Source of the DNA: Erythrobacter litoralis
GTDB taxonomy: Bacteria > Pseudomonadota > Alphaproteobacteria > Sphingomonadales > Sphingomonadaceae
Length of the DNA: 64,000 nt
Direction of reading: 5' to 3'
Assembly (NCBI RefSeq): GCF_029760855.1
Contig: NZ_SOSI01000005.1
Coordinates: forward strand, 186,001-250,000
Positions 43,433 through 50,361 of this stretch are shown piece by piece. The translations under genes and the position numbers were made by a program. The notes under the pieces are model-generated. The model was not told the DNA's origin and made no database searches. It saw only the letters and a list, made by a program, of their open reading frames with translations. Every line of letters begins with the position of its first letter. Position 1 is the first letter of the stretch.

Positions 43433-45075
43433 GGATGGCAAAGTTCCGCCGGTATCAGACTAAGCTCACGGAACGAGCTGATGATTGGCCATTAAAATTA
43501 CATCGGTTCGAATTTGAACGTATTCCTAGCTTGGGAAGTGGCGAGTTTGGATTCTCGGGGCCACTTACCGTCCTCTGCGGACCGAATGGCGTCGGTAAGA
43601 CCACTCTTCTCAGGGCAATCTGGGCAACTGCATCGCCCAGCACCTATGTTCGCACCCCTGGCACGGACCTCAAACTGCTCGCTGGTCGGGGCTTGCTCGA
43701 ATATCATTGGGACACAGAAAAACGTCGGGCTGAGCAGGTGTTTGGCGCTAATTCGGACGAAGAGCCTGAGGTTCCCGAAGCGGGTGAAGAGGATGAGGAG
43801 AGCGAAGACGGGGAAACTTCACCAAGGCCAACCTTTCCCGTCACCGTCATCCATATAGATTCAGCTGGCCGGGCTGCGCGATATCAAAACGCGTTTTGTG
43901 AGATCGGTAACTTCGAGGAAATTACTAACGGTGTTGCACCGTTAAGCCTCAACCAATCCGATGTAGAACATATTAATTCGCTTTGTTCGCGTTCCTATCG
44001 AAGTGTGTCGGTCTACGAAGTAGAGATCGCAGACGGTCTCTACGCTCCATTTTTCGAGGTTACCTATCAGGATGACCATTATGACAGCCGCACGATGGGT
44101 ACTGGTGAAGCTGCCGCAATGTACCTCTGGTGGGAGGTAAATCAGGCTAAGCCCAATTCATTGCTTCTCATTGAGGAACCCGAAAGCTTCTTGTCGCCGA
44201 AATCGCAAAAGGCTTTCGTCAACTTTTTGACGGTTCTCGCAGTCCAGAAGCATTATGTGGTGGTCGTTACCTCACATTCACCCAAGATTATCGAGACTGT
44301 TAGCGATGAACATCGCTCCTTCATTCATCGAGACCGAGGCAATGCAGTAGTCGACACAGGGGGAGCATCGCCTGAGCTGCTCGGGACGATTGGAATCGAG
44401 CAGAGGGTCGACAATCTAATTTTGGTTGAAGATAATGCGGCCAAGACATTCGCCAATGCGATTTTACGCCGTTACCGACCTGAGCTGTTTAGACGTTCCG
44501 AGATAATCGTGATGAACGGTCACGGCGACATCACAGCCTGTCTTAAGCGCCTGGGTGGCAAGCCAACTGACCTGTCAATCGTCGGCCTCTACGATGGGGA
44601 CCAAAAAGGCAGTGTTGAGACTGATGTAGAACCATTCTCAGCCTTCCTGCCAGGCGATATCCCAATTGAGCAAGTTTTCCGCAAATTGGTCGAAGACGAC
44701 CCCAACAACGTGCAAGTAGCCCTAGGGGTTGAACGGCTGTCGGAGATAAACTTTGCTCTCGAGGGTGAGGAAGCACACGATTGGTTCGAAGAATTTGCTA
44801 AGGCGCTAGGTGTCGACAAAGGAATGCTGTTTCAGCAACTTTTTTCGATATGGGAGAGACAAGATGGTTCGCCTGAGACATGTTTGTCCTGTGTCGGTGA
44901 AATAGAAGCGGTGATCTTCCCCGCCGAGCCGCAGTCGGAATCAGACGCCCATGTAAAAAATAAGGGCCTCGCGACGGAGAAGGTGAGAATTGCTGATATG
45001 CCTGTGACGGTGGAGACCGAACCCGTTATCGATGAGACAGAAGTGCAGGCTGAAGACAAACCGAACAATAAGTAG
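43429..45075 (+). CDS. AAA ATPase with TOPRIM-like (OLD-family) C-terminal domain (gene 2 of module)
   Basis: A 548-residue SMC/ABC-like ATPase. ATG 43429 overlaps the DUF262 stop. Walker A is GPNGVGKTT at 51-59, and an acidic insert occupies about 110-128. A signature-like TMGTGEAAAMYLWWE, Walker B LLLIEEPES (246-253) and the H-loop SHSP near 282 follow. The region after 325 looks like the TOPRIM nuclease of OLD proteins: LILVEDNAAK with Glu 334, then MNGHGDITACLKRLG, and the Asp pair in GLYDGD (389-391). A helical domain and a charged disordered tail close it. OLD-family proteins (e.g. GajA) cut DNA in phage defence. Here the partner is DUF262, not a UvrD helicase as in Gabija. Confidence 0.78.
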   Translation: MRMAKFRRYQTKLTERADDWPLKLHRFEFERIPSLGSGEFGFSGPLTVLCGPNGVGKTTLLRAIWATASPSTYVRTPGTDLKLLAGRGLLEYHWDTEKRRAEQVFGANSDEEPEVPEAGEEDEESEDGETSPRPTFPVTVIHIDSAGRAARYQNAFCEIGNFEEITNGVAPLSLNQSDVEHINSLCSRSYRSVSVYEVEIADGLYAPFFEVTYQDDHYDSRTMGTGEAAAMYLWWEVNQAKPNSLLLIEEPESFLSPKSQKAFVNFLTVLAVQKHYVVVVTSHSPKIIETVSDEHRSFIHRDRGNAVVDTGGASPELLGTIGIEQRVDNLILVEDNAAKTFANAILRRYRPELFRRSEIIVMNGHGDITACLKRLGGKPTDLSIVGLYDGDQKGSVETDVEPFSAFLPGDIPIEQVFRKLVEDDPNNVQVALGVERLSEINFALEGEEAHDWFEEFAKALGVDKGMLFQQLFSIWERQDGSPETCLSCVGEIEAVIFPAEPQSESDAHVKNKGLATEKVRIADMPVTVETEPVIDETEVQAEDKPNNK

Positions 45076-45123
45076 TGTCGCTCTATCCTTGCGTATTGGT
45101 CGCGAGTCTTAATTTGACAGCGA

Positions 45124-45219
45124 GATCATGAGAAATTTGCGGGTCGAGGACAGCAATCGTTTCAGATCGCAAAAGCACTGCACGTTGGACGGACGAGCGT
45201 TTACAGGCACTTGAAGTAA
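45124..45219 (+). pseudogene. remnant of a serine-resolvase C terminus
   Basis: In one frame the last codons read IAKALHVGRTSVYRHLK then stop, a typical resolvase C-terminal DNA-binding domain (compare IAKKMSIGRASVYRYLAKE of the intact gene at 41717). Nothing of the catalytic part remains upstream. It is not an identical copy of the intact resolvase, so it derives from another member. The DUF262/ATPase pair lies between the two, suggesting modular replacement. Confidence 0.7.
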
Positions 45220-45256
45220 GGCCAACGCTCACGAGATCTCAAAGCGCCGGAAGCCC

Positions 45257-46636
45257 ATGTTACCCATCGCCAACCGATTGCGCAGACGGCTTGAAGACCG
45301 TCGAGCCTTCTTCGAGAATTGGCTGTTCCAATGGTTTGGTTTGAAAGACGGGCGTGGGGTCAGCGTCGACCTATTCAACGGCAAGAAATCGCATTGGGAG
45401 GGCATTGGGTACTTCGGCTCGACAAGGGACGTATTTTGGGAGGCCCTTCCCCGGGGCATTCGAAACGAAATACTCGAACAGTTGGAGTGGGTCGAACGAG
45501 AAGCCTCGCGCTATCGACCAGAGGTCTTGCCGAAGGCGCTGGATGAAGCAGCGGGCCAGTTAGGCACTTTCGTGGAAATCATTCGCCACAGAGCCATCGA
45601 TTGTGATCAAGGACTGCGGGGTGATGGGATTAACATTCCTGGCCCGTCTGACCAGGGGCGATGGTACGGCACTTCCAAATCGAAAATCCGCCAACAAGCT
45701 GACGCGATCCTCGAAGCCCATCAGGGCGGTTCACCTAGCTCAGCTATTTCTAAGCGCGACGCCTTAGCGTTCGCATCAGATGAAGAGGCCGAAGACATGA
45801 CAAAATATCAGGTGGCGCTATCCTTTGCGGGCGAGCAACGCGAGTATATCGAGGCCGTGGCGGAATATTTGAAAAAGGAAGGCGTCACAGTCTTTTATGA
45901 CCGTCACAGCACGGTGGACCTTTGGGGGAAAGATGGAGCGGCAGCATTCACTGATCTATTCTCGAAAAGGGCTGCCTATGTGGTGATGTTCATTTCTGAG
46001 GACTACGTCTCGAAAGCTTGGCCGCGTCAGGAGCGGCAAGCTGCGATATCGCGGCAAATGCAGGATGAGGACGAGTACATCCTACCGGTGCGTTTCGACC
46101 AAGCAGAGGTCCCCGGACTGCCTTCAACCCTTCAATACGTACAGGCGGAACAATTTCAGCCATCCGATTTGGCGAAAGCGATCATAGAGAAAATTGGTCA
46201 CAGCCCACTAAGCGGGAAGGCATCCGATGCGGCTCCACAATATTCGGAGAGCCTACGTGGAAAAGTCGCATTCGACTATACGAACCATGATGGTCGATAC
46301 CTAATTGGCGAAGGCGAGGTCCAGTTTGAGACGAAATGGTCGGGGGCAGGAGCCGACACCATTCACGCCTATAACGACCCGCCTACCATCCATGGCATTG
46401 CCATTGCCGAAGGAGCGACGCGTATCGACGAAATCACCGATGCAAGCTCATACGATTTCTCTTCCCGTTCGAGGAGAGCGAACAAAGGAGAAGTGGTAAT
46501 CCTTCGGAACATCCACGGGAACTACGCCGCACTCGAACTGATCGAAATCGGCTACAAGGGGCGAAACTCCGACCGGTTCGAGCTGCGCTTTACGTATAGA
46601 ATCAATCCTAACGGAGTCAGAGATTTCTCCGCCTGA
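45257..46636 (+). CDS. TIR-domain protein with unknown N- and C-terminal domains
   Basis: A 459-residue protein. Residues 1 to about 155 are an unrecognised domain (DGRGVSVDLFNGKKSHWEG). Residues about 183-310 are a TIR domain: YQVALSFAGEQREYIEAVAE, then VFYDRHSTVDLWGKD, VVMFISEDYVSKAWPRQERQ (Glu 259 in the position of the NADase glutamate) and ILPVRFD. Residues about 330-459 form a beta-rich C-terminal domain (SYDFSSRSRRANKGEVVILR, then HGNYAALELIEIGYKG). Bacterial TIR proteins deplete NAD+ or signal on infection. No adjacent Thoeris-like partner is present, so it may act alone. It starts 37 bp after the resolvase remnant and is the last gene before the right junction. Confidence 0.8.
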   Translation: MLPIANRLRRRLEDRRAFFENWLFQWFGLKDGRGVSVDLFNGKKSHWEGIGYFGSTRDVFWEALPRGIRNEILEQLEWVEREASRYRPEVLPKALDEAAGQLGTFVEIIRHRAIDCDQGLRGDGINIPGPSDQGRWYGTSKSKIRQQADAILEAHQGGSPSSAISKRDALAFASDEEAEDMTKYQVALSFAGEQREYIEAVAEYLKKEGVTVFYDRHSTVDLWGKDGAAAFTDLFSKRAAYVVMFISEDYVSKAWPRQERQAAISRQMQDEDEYILPVRFDQAEVPGLPSTLQYVQAEQFQPSDLAKAIIEKIGHSPLSGKASDAAPQYSESLRGKVAFDYTNHDGRYLIGEGEVQFETKWSGAGADTIHAYNDPPTIHGIAIAEGATRIDEITDASSYDFSSRSRRANKGEVVILRNIHGNYAALELIEIGYKGRNSDRFELRFTYRINPNGVRDFSA

Positions 46637-46776
46637 AAGCCCCTCCCCCCACGTGGTCCAGGAAAGCGGCACCAAATCTTGAGCGGTTCCACTTCGGGTA
46701 TCTCAGGGCCTCTCCCCCAAATCTGAGAGTACCTCGGCAGAAAAACCTGGCGATGGAATTTTTGAAAGCCCGCAAG

Positions 46777-46797
46777 TGTGTACTCCGCTGTGTACTA
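46777..46797 (+). repeat. candidate integrase arm sites at the right island end
   Basis: Two copies of TGTGTACT (TGTGTACTC at 46777-46785 and TGTGTACTA at 46789-46797), 12 bp apart, match the single copy at 31129-31137 near the integrase. The region 46637-46902 holds no gene I can support. Confidence 0.45.
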
Positions 46798-46902
46798 CTC
46801 TGTGTCCCCGACGTCCCGAAACAGCCTTCCCGTCCCACTCAAACTGTCCGATTTCCATAGCTCTGCAAGGGGTAAAGCGCAGTTGGCCCGCCGAAATGCG
46901 AC

Positions 46903-46950
46903 TGACTGTTAATCACTTGGTCGTTGGTTCGAATCCAACTCGGGGAGCCA
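46903..46950 (+). repeat. attR: exact 48-bp copy of the tRNA-Asn 3' end
   Basis: Identical to 31021-31068. It is not a complete tRNA because the acceptor 5' strand and the D arm are missing upstream. It marks the right end of the defence island. It is also the probable original attachment junction of the next element, whose integrase begins 158 bp downstream in the same direction. Confidence 0.95.
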
Positions 46951-47108
46951 GATACCGTACCCAAGGGGTCCACGCTGTACCCAAAAGGCCTTGATTTCCG
47001 CGCCTTACGACAGCACCCCGCTCTCAACCAAGCTCGACCTTACCCAGCTATTCCCAACTGTCATGGGGGCTTTTGCGGGGCCAGGTCTTCGCAAAGTGGG
47101 GGCCTCGC

Positions 47109-48365
47109 ATGCTGACAGATGCTCGCTGCCGTACGGCGATACCCCGAGAGAAGCCGTACAGGCTTCCCGACCAGCACGGTCTCTATCTTCTCGTCTCGAC
47201 GACCGGCTATCGGAGCTGGAAACTGAAATACCGTTTCGGTGGGAAGGAAAAGAAGCTGACCTTCGGGCCTTATCCGGAGGTTCGGCTCACGGCGGCACGG
47301 GACCGGATGTTCGAGGCGCGCGAGCTTTTACGCCGGGGGGTGGATCCGGCAATGCCGGCGCCCGCTGCGGAAAGCTCTTACACTTTCGGCGATGCGGCGC
47401 GAAAGTGGCTCGACCTGCAGAAGGACAGCTGGAAGCCCAAGCACGCGAAGACGGTGAGGGATCGTCTGGATGCGGACGTCCTTACCCAACTGGGGAAGAA
47501 GGGGCTTGGCGAAATTCGGCCGCGCGATATCCTGACCCTGCTCGAGCCGGTGCAGGATCGCGGCGCCATCGAGGTCGCGCATCGCTTGCGCAATTACTGC
47601 AGCGCGATCTTCGAATGCGCGATTGCGCTGGACTGGGCGGAGAACAACCCGGCCGCCTCGATCGGCAAGGCACTGCGGCCGAAAGTTTCGCGCCGGTTTC
47701 CCGCCCTGCTCGAGCTGCGTCAGGCGCGCGCCTTTCTGCGAACGATGGAATCGCAGCCGTGTCAGCCGGCAACGAAGCTGGCCTCGCGCTTGCTCGCATT
47801 AACGGCCGCGCGCCCCGGACCGATCAGGATGGCGCAGCGCGAGGAGTTCGAGGGGCTCGGCACGGCCGAGCCGCTCTGGCGGATACCGGCATCCAAGATG
47901 AAGCTCGAGCGTGCGGCCAGCGAACAGGACGCGTTCGAGTTCATCATTCCGCTGTCACGGCAGGCGGCCGAGCTGGTCGCGGCAGCGATCGGGTTCGCGG
48001 GCAAGCGGAAGTTCCTCTTTCCCTCGAGCCGGCACTCGCACCGGCCGATCAGCGAAAACGGCCTCAACACCAACTACCGCCGCGTTCCGGGCTTCGAGGG
48101 GCGACATGTTCCGCACGGGTGGCGCAGCAGCTTCAGCACGATCATGAACGAGCGCGCAGCCGATCTCGACCGCCCGGCCGATCGCGCGATCATCGATCTC
48201 ATGCTGGCTCACAAACCGCCGGGGACCGAAGCGGTCTACAACCGCGCGGCTTACATGCGCCGGCGCCGCGAACTCGCACAGGAATGGGCCGATCTGCTTT
48301 GCGAGGGCCTAACACCGGCGGCCGAGCTGGTCGACGGCCTGCGGAAATTTCAGCCGACCGGCTGA
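47109..48365 (+). CDS. DUF4102 tyrosine integrase (element 2, copy A)
   Basis: A 418-residue integrase with an N-terminal DUF4102 arm-binding domain (YRLPDQHGLYLLVSTTGYRS, then KLTFGPYPEVRLTAARD), a core-binding region and a catalytic domain. Catalytic residues: Arg in LTAARPGPIRMAQ, His/Arg in HGWRSSFSTIMNE, the His of MLAHKPPGTE and Tyr in AVYNRAAY. ATG 47109, after AGTGGGGG, is preferred to TTG 47073. It reads away from the tRNA-Asn 3' copy, the arrangement expected when such integrases insert at a tRNA. The preceding sequence has GTACCCAAGGG and GTACCCAAAAGG, possible arm sites. Confidence 0.9.
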   Translation: MLTDARCRTAIPREKPYRLPDQHGLYLLVSTTGYRSWKLKYRFGGKEKKLTFGPYPEVRLTAARDRMFEARELLRRGVDPAMPAPAAESSYTFGDAARKWLDLQKDSWKPKHAKTVRDRLDADVLTQLGKKGLGEIRPRDILTLLEPVQDRGAIEVAHRLRNYCSAIFECAIALDWAENNPAASIGKALRPKVSRRFPALLELRQARAFLRTMESQPCQPATKLASRLLALTAARPGPIRMAQREEFEGLGTAEPLWRIPASKMKLERAASEQDAFEFIIPLSRQAAELVAAAIGFAGKRKFLFPSSRHSHRPISENGLNTNYRRVPGFEGRHVPHGWRSSFSTIMNERAADLDRPADRAIIDLMLAHKPPGTEAVYNRAAYMRRRRELAQEWADLLCEGLTPAAELVDGLRKFQPTG

Positions 48366-48384
48366 CCGCGATCGGCGGTGCGGC

Positions 48385-49206
48385 ATGAACGCCACCGCTA
48401 CCCCGTTCGGCAGCCTCGCTGCAAAAATCGCCGGGAATACGCTCAGCCGGAAAGCGCGGGCACTTCTCGAGCGGGGCGACAATCCTCGATCAGGACAGCC
48501 CGTCTGGCGTAACTCCTACACCGAAGGAACCTTCGAGGACCGCATATGGCGGCCGATCAACGACGGTTCGACGCGGGGCGGCAAGCGCTGGACGTCTGCG
48601 CTGCTGAAAGCCGCTCGAGCATTCGAGATCAAGACGCGCACCAAGCGGCGCGAAGTCGAACCGGGGGCCCGCAACGGCGAGCTCGGCGAAGTCGGGCTGG
48701 AGGTTCTGCGCTATCTTTACGAGCTGGTCGATTACGCGACCGGAAGGCTCGAGCCTGCTATTGCGACGATCGCGTCGGAAATCGGCCGGTCGTACTCCGC
48801 CGTCCACGATGCCCTGCGACGATTGCGACGAGCTGGCTTCCTCCAGTGGATCCGGCGCAGTCGCCCGATCGACAAGCCGGACCCCTATGGTCCGCAGGTC
48901 GAGCAGGTAAGCAATGCGTACGCCCTGCTCGCGCCGGAAGCCATGAAGGGCTGGCTGATGCGTCTGATCGGTAAGGCACCCCTGCCCGCCTGCGAAAATC
49001 AACGCAGGGCGAACGACAGGCTCGAGTTCGAGCGAATGCTCCGGCAGCTGACAGCCCGGGAATATGTCGAGCAGCAGCGCTGGAATGGCGATGATCTGCT
49101 CGGCGAACAGCTCAAGCGCCTGGCGGCACTGGTGGACGCGCAGGAAAGGCACCAGCGCGAATCCGGCAGAAGCGGAGAGACCGGGGTAGTAGTTCCTACT
49201 ACATGA
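48385..49206 (+). CDS. replication-protein-like wHTH protein
   Basis: A 273-residue basic protein, starting 19 bp after the integrase. A winged helix is visible at about 110-160 (EPAIATIASEIGRSYSAVHD, then ALRRLRRAGFLQWI). It resembles proteins annotated as phage or plasmid replication or helix-turn-helix proteins in sphingomonads; no polymerase or nuclease motif is seen. The region before it (FEDRIWRPINDGSTRGGKRW) is of unknown role. A strong hairpin follows its stop. Assignment to replication is tentative. Confidence 0.6.
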   Translation: MNATATPFGSLAAKIAGNTLSRKARALLERGDNPRSGQPVWRNSYTEGTFEDRIWRPINDGSTRGGKRWTSALLKAARAFEIKTRTKRREVEPGARNGELGEVGLEVLRYLYELVDYATGRLEPAIATIASEIGRSYSAVHDALRRLRRAGFLQWIRRSRPIDKPDPYGPQVEQVSNAYALLAPEAMKGWLMRLIGKAPLPACENQRRANDRLEFERMLRQLTAREYVEQQRWNGDDLLGEQLKRLAALVDAQERHQRESGRSGETGVVVPTT

Positions 49207-49211
49207 AAAGA

Positions 49212-49236
49212 ATGGCCTGACATGTAGTCAGGCCAT
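49212..49236 (+). terminator. hairpin after the replication-like gene
   Basis: A perfect 10-bp stem (ATGGCCTGAC, loop ATGTA, GTCAGGCCAT) begins 5 bp after the stop codon. No T-run follows, so it may be a weak or Rho-assisted terminator. Confidence 0.55.
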
Positions 49237-49342
49237 GCGTCTGGACCCGGTCACCGCCCCCGCATTCTCCCCGCGGCCCTCAAACTCCCACTATCCGCAC
49301 CGGCGGAGGTCGGCGGCTGCGCCGCCTCCGGCTCGGCGAGGA

Positions 49343-49369
49343 CCGAGTGGCAAGGTTCGTGCCACTCGG
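49343..49369. terminator. hairpin between convergent genes (bidirectional terminator candidate)
   Basis: A 10-bp perfect stem (CCGAGTGGCA, 7-base loop, TGCCACTCGG) lies just before the 3' end of the methylase gene (49375) and after the rightward gene. Such symmetric placement suits a bidirectional terminator. Confidence 0.5.
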
Positions 49370-49374
49370 CAGCG

Positions 49375-50211
49375 TTATGCAGCCAGCAGGGCTGCACGAT
49401 CTTCCGGTTCGAAGTTGCTGATGATCAGCTCGCCAACGCGCTTGGCACCGATCGCCTTCGTCGAGATCGTATAGGTGGTCTCGACCGGCACCTGGACTAG
49501 GTCGGCGAAGATCTCGCGAACCTCCGGCGTATCATTGATTGAGATAATCATCTTGCCGCGCGCGCCGGCCGCCGCCTCCGCCAGTTTCGCGAAGTCGTCG
49601 GGCGAGAAGACCGCCGCGCCGTAGTCATCCTCGCACCCGTAATAGGGCGGATCGCAGTAGAACAGCATGCCCGGTCGATCGTATCGCCGGACGAAGTCGA
49701 GGAACGGCAGCTCCTCGATCGTCACTCCGGCAAGCCGATCGTGCAGGTCATCGAGTACGGGTTCAAGCTTCGTGATATTGAACCGCGCGCCTTGCCGGTT
49801 ATCGACACCGAAATTGCGGCCCGCGACCTTCCCGCCGAAGGCGAGCTTCTGGAGATACAGGAAACGCGCCGCGCGCTGCAGATCGGTAAGCCGTTTCGGA
49901 TCGAGACCGGCAAGCCGCTCGAACTCGTTCCGGCTCGCGAGCCGGAATCGCAGCATGTCGATAAAATAAGGGTAGTGCTCCTGCAGGACGCGGAAGAACG
50001 TGACGACGTCGCCGCTGATATCATTGATGATCTCGACGCGCGGGCGACTCGAACGGCGCAGGAAGATGCCGCCCATGCCGACGAACGGTTCGGCGTATCC
50101 ATCGTGCTCGGTATTGGCGATCAACGAACAGATCCGGCGCGCTAGATTGCGCTTTCCACCGATATATCCGGCGGCGGGACGGACGGGCTTGATGCTTTGA
50201 ATTGACTCCAT
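49375..50211 (-). CDS. D12-class DNA N6-adenine methyltransferase (orphan, Dam-like)
   Basis: A 278-residue alpha-class adenine methylase. Key motifs: GYIGGKRNLARRI at the N terminus, EPFVGMGGIFLRR (FxGxG, SAM binding) and the catalytic D-P-P-Y in MLFYCDPPYYGCEDD near residue 173. ATG 50211 (MESIQSIKPVRP) is taken as the start; ATG 50229 is possible. No cognate restriction gene is adjacent, so it is probably a phage-type orphan that protects its own DNA or affects regulation. Recognition sequence unknown. Confidence 0.9.
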   Translation of the reverse strand: MESIQSIKPVRPAAGYIGGKRNLARRICSLIANTEHDGYAEPFVGMGGIFLRRSSRPRVEIINDISGDVVTFFRVLQEHYPYFIDMLRFRLASRNEFERLAGLDPKRLTDLQRAARFLYLQKLAFGGKVAGRNFGVDNRQGARFNITKLEPVLDDLHDRLAGVTIEELPFLDFVRRYDRPGMLFYCDPPYYGCEDDYGAAVFSPDDFAKLAEAAAGARGKMIISINDTPEVREIFADLVQVPVETTYTISTKAIGAKRVGELIISNFEPEDRAALLAA

Positions 50212-50361
50212 GTTCCCAAGGGGCTCCATTGACCCCGCCCGTATGCGCGGGTGCGGGGCGGCCAGTCGGCCAGCTGTGTCGCGGCGGGTTGCAGCCCGTC
50301 GGTTCGCCTGGGAGCAACCAGGCAACCCCCGCTCCCGCTGCACGGGACGAAGGAATTTCGT

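Larger units (their letters stand above)
31021..46950. mobile_element. genomic island at tRNA-Asn carrying several defence genes
   Basis: A 15.9-kb integrative element bounded by an exact 48-bp direct repeat of the tRNA-Asn 3' end (31021-31068 and 46903-46950). A tyrosine integrase lies at the tRNA end. Cargo is almost wholly defence-related: type I restriction-modification, an EVE-like/GIY-YIG protein, DUF262 plus AAA-TOPRIM, and a TIR protein, plus a resolvase and a resolvase remnant. The right-hand genes (42-46 kb) look visibly less GC-rich than the chromosome, suggesting separate acquisition. No conjugation or phage structural genes were seen in it. Confidence 0.92.

Noticed and set aside
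43429..45075. Calling the ATPase GajA of Gabija
   Set aside because: No UvrD-like GajB gene is adjacent; the coupled partner is DUF262.
46903..46950. A second tRNA-Asn gene at the right end of the island
   Set aside because: Only the 3' 48 bases are present; the acceptor 5' strand and the D arm are missing, so it is an att copy.
46991..48388. Long open frame overlapping the integrase at 47109-48365
   Set aside because: It is a shifted shadow of the integrase; its translation is low-complexity Arg/Gly/Ala and has no motif.
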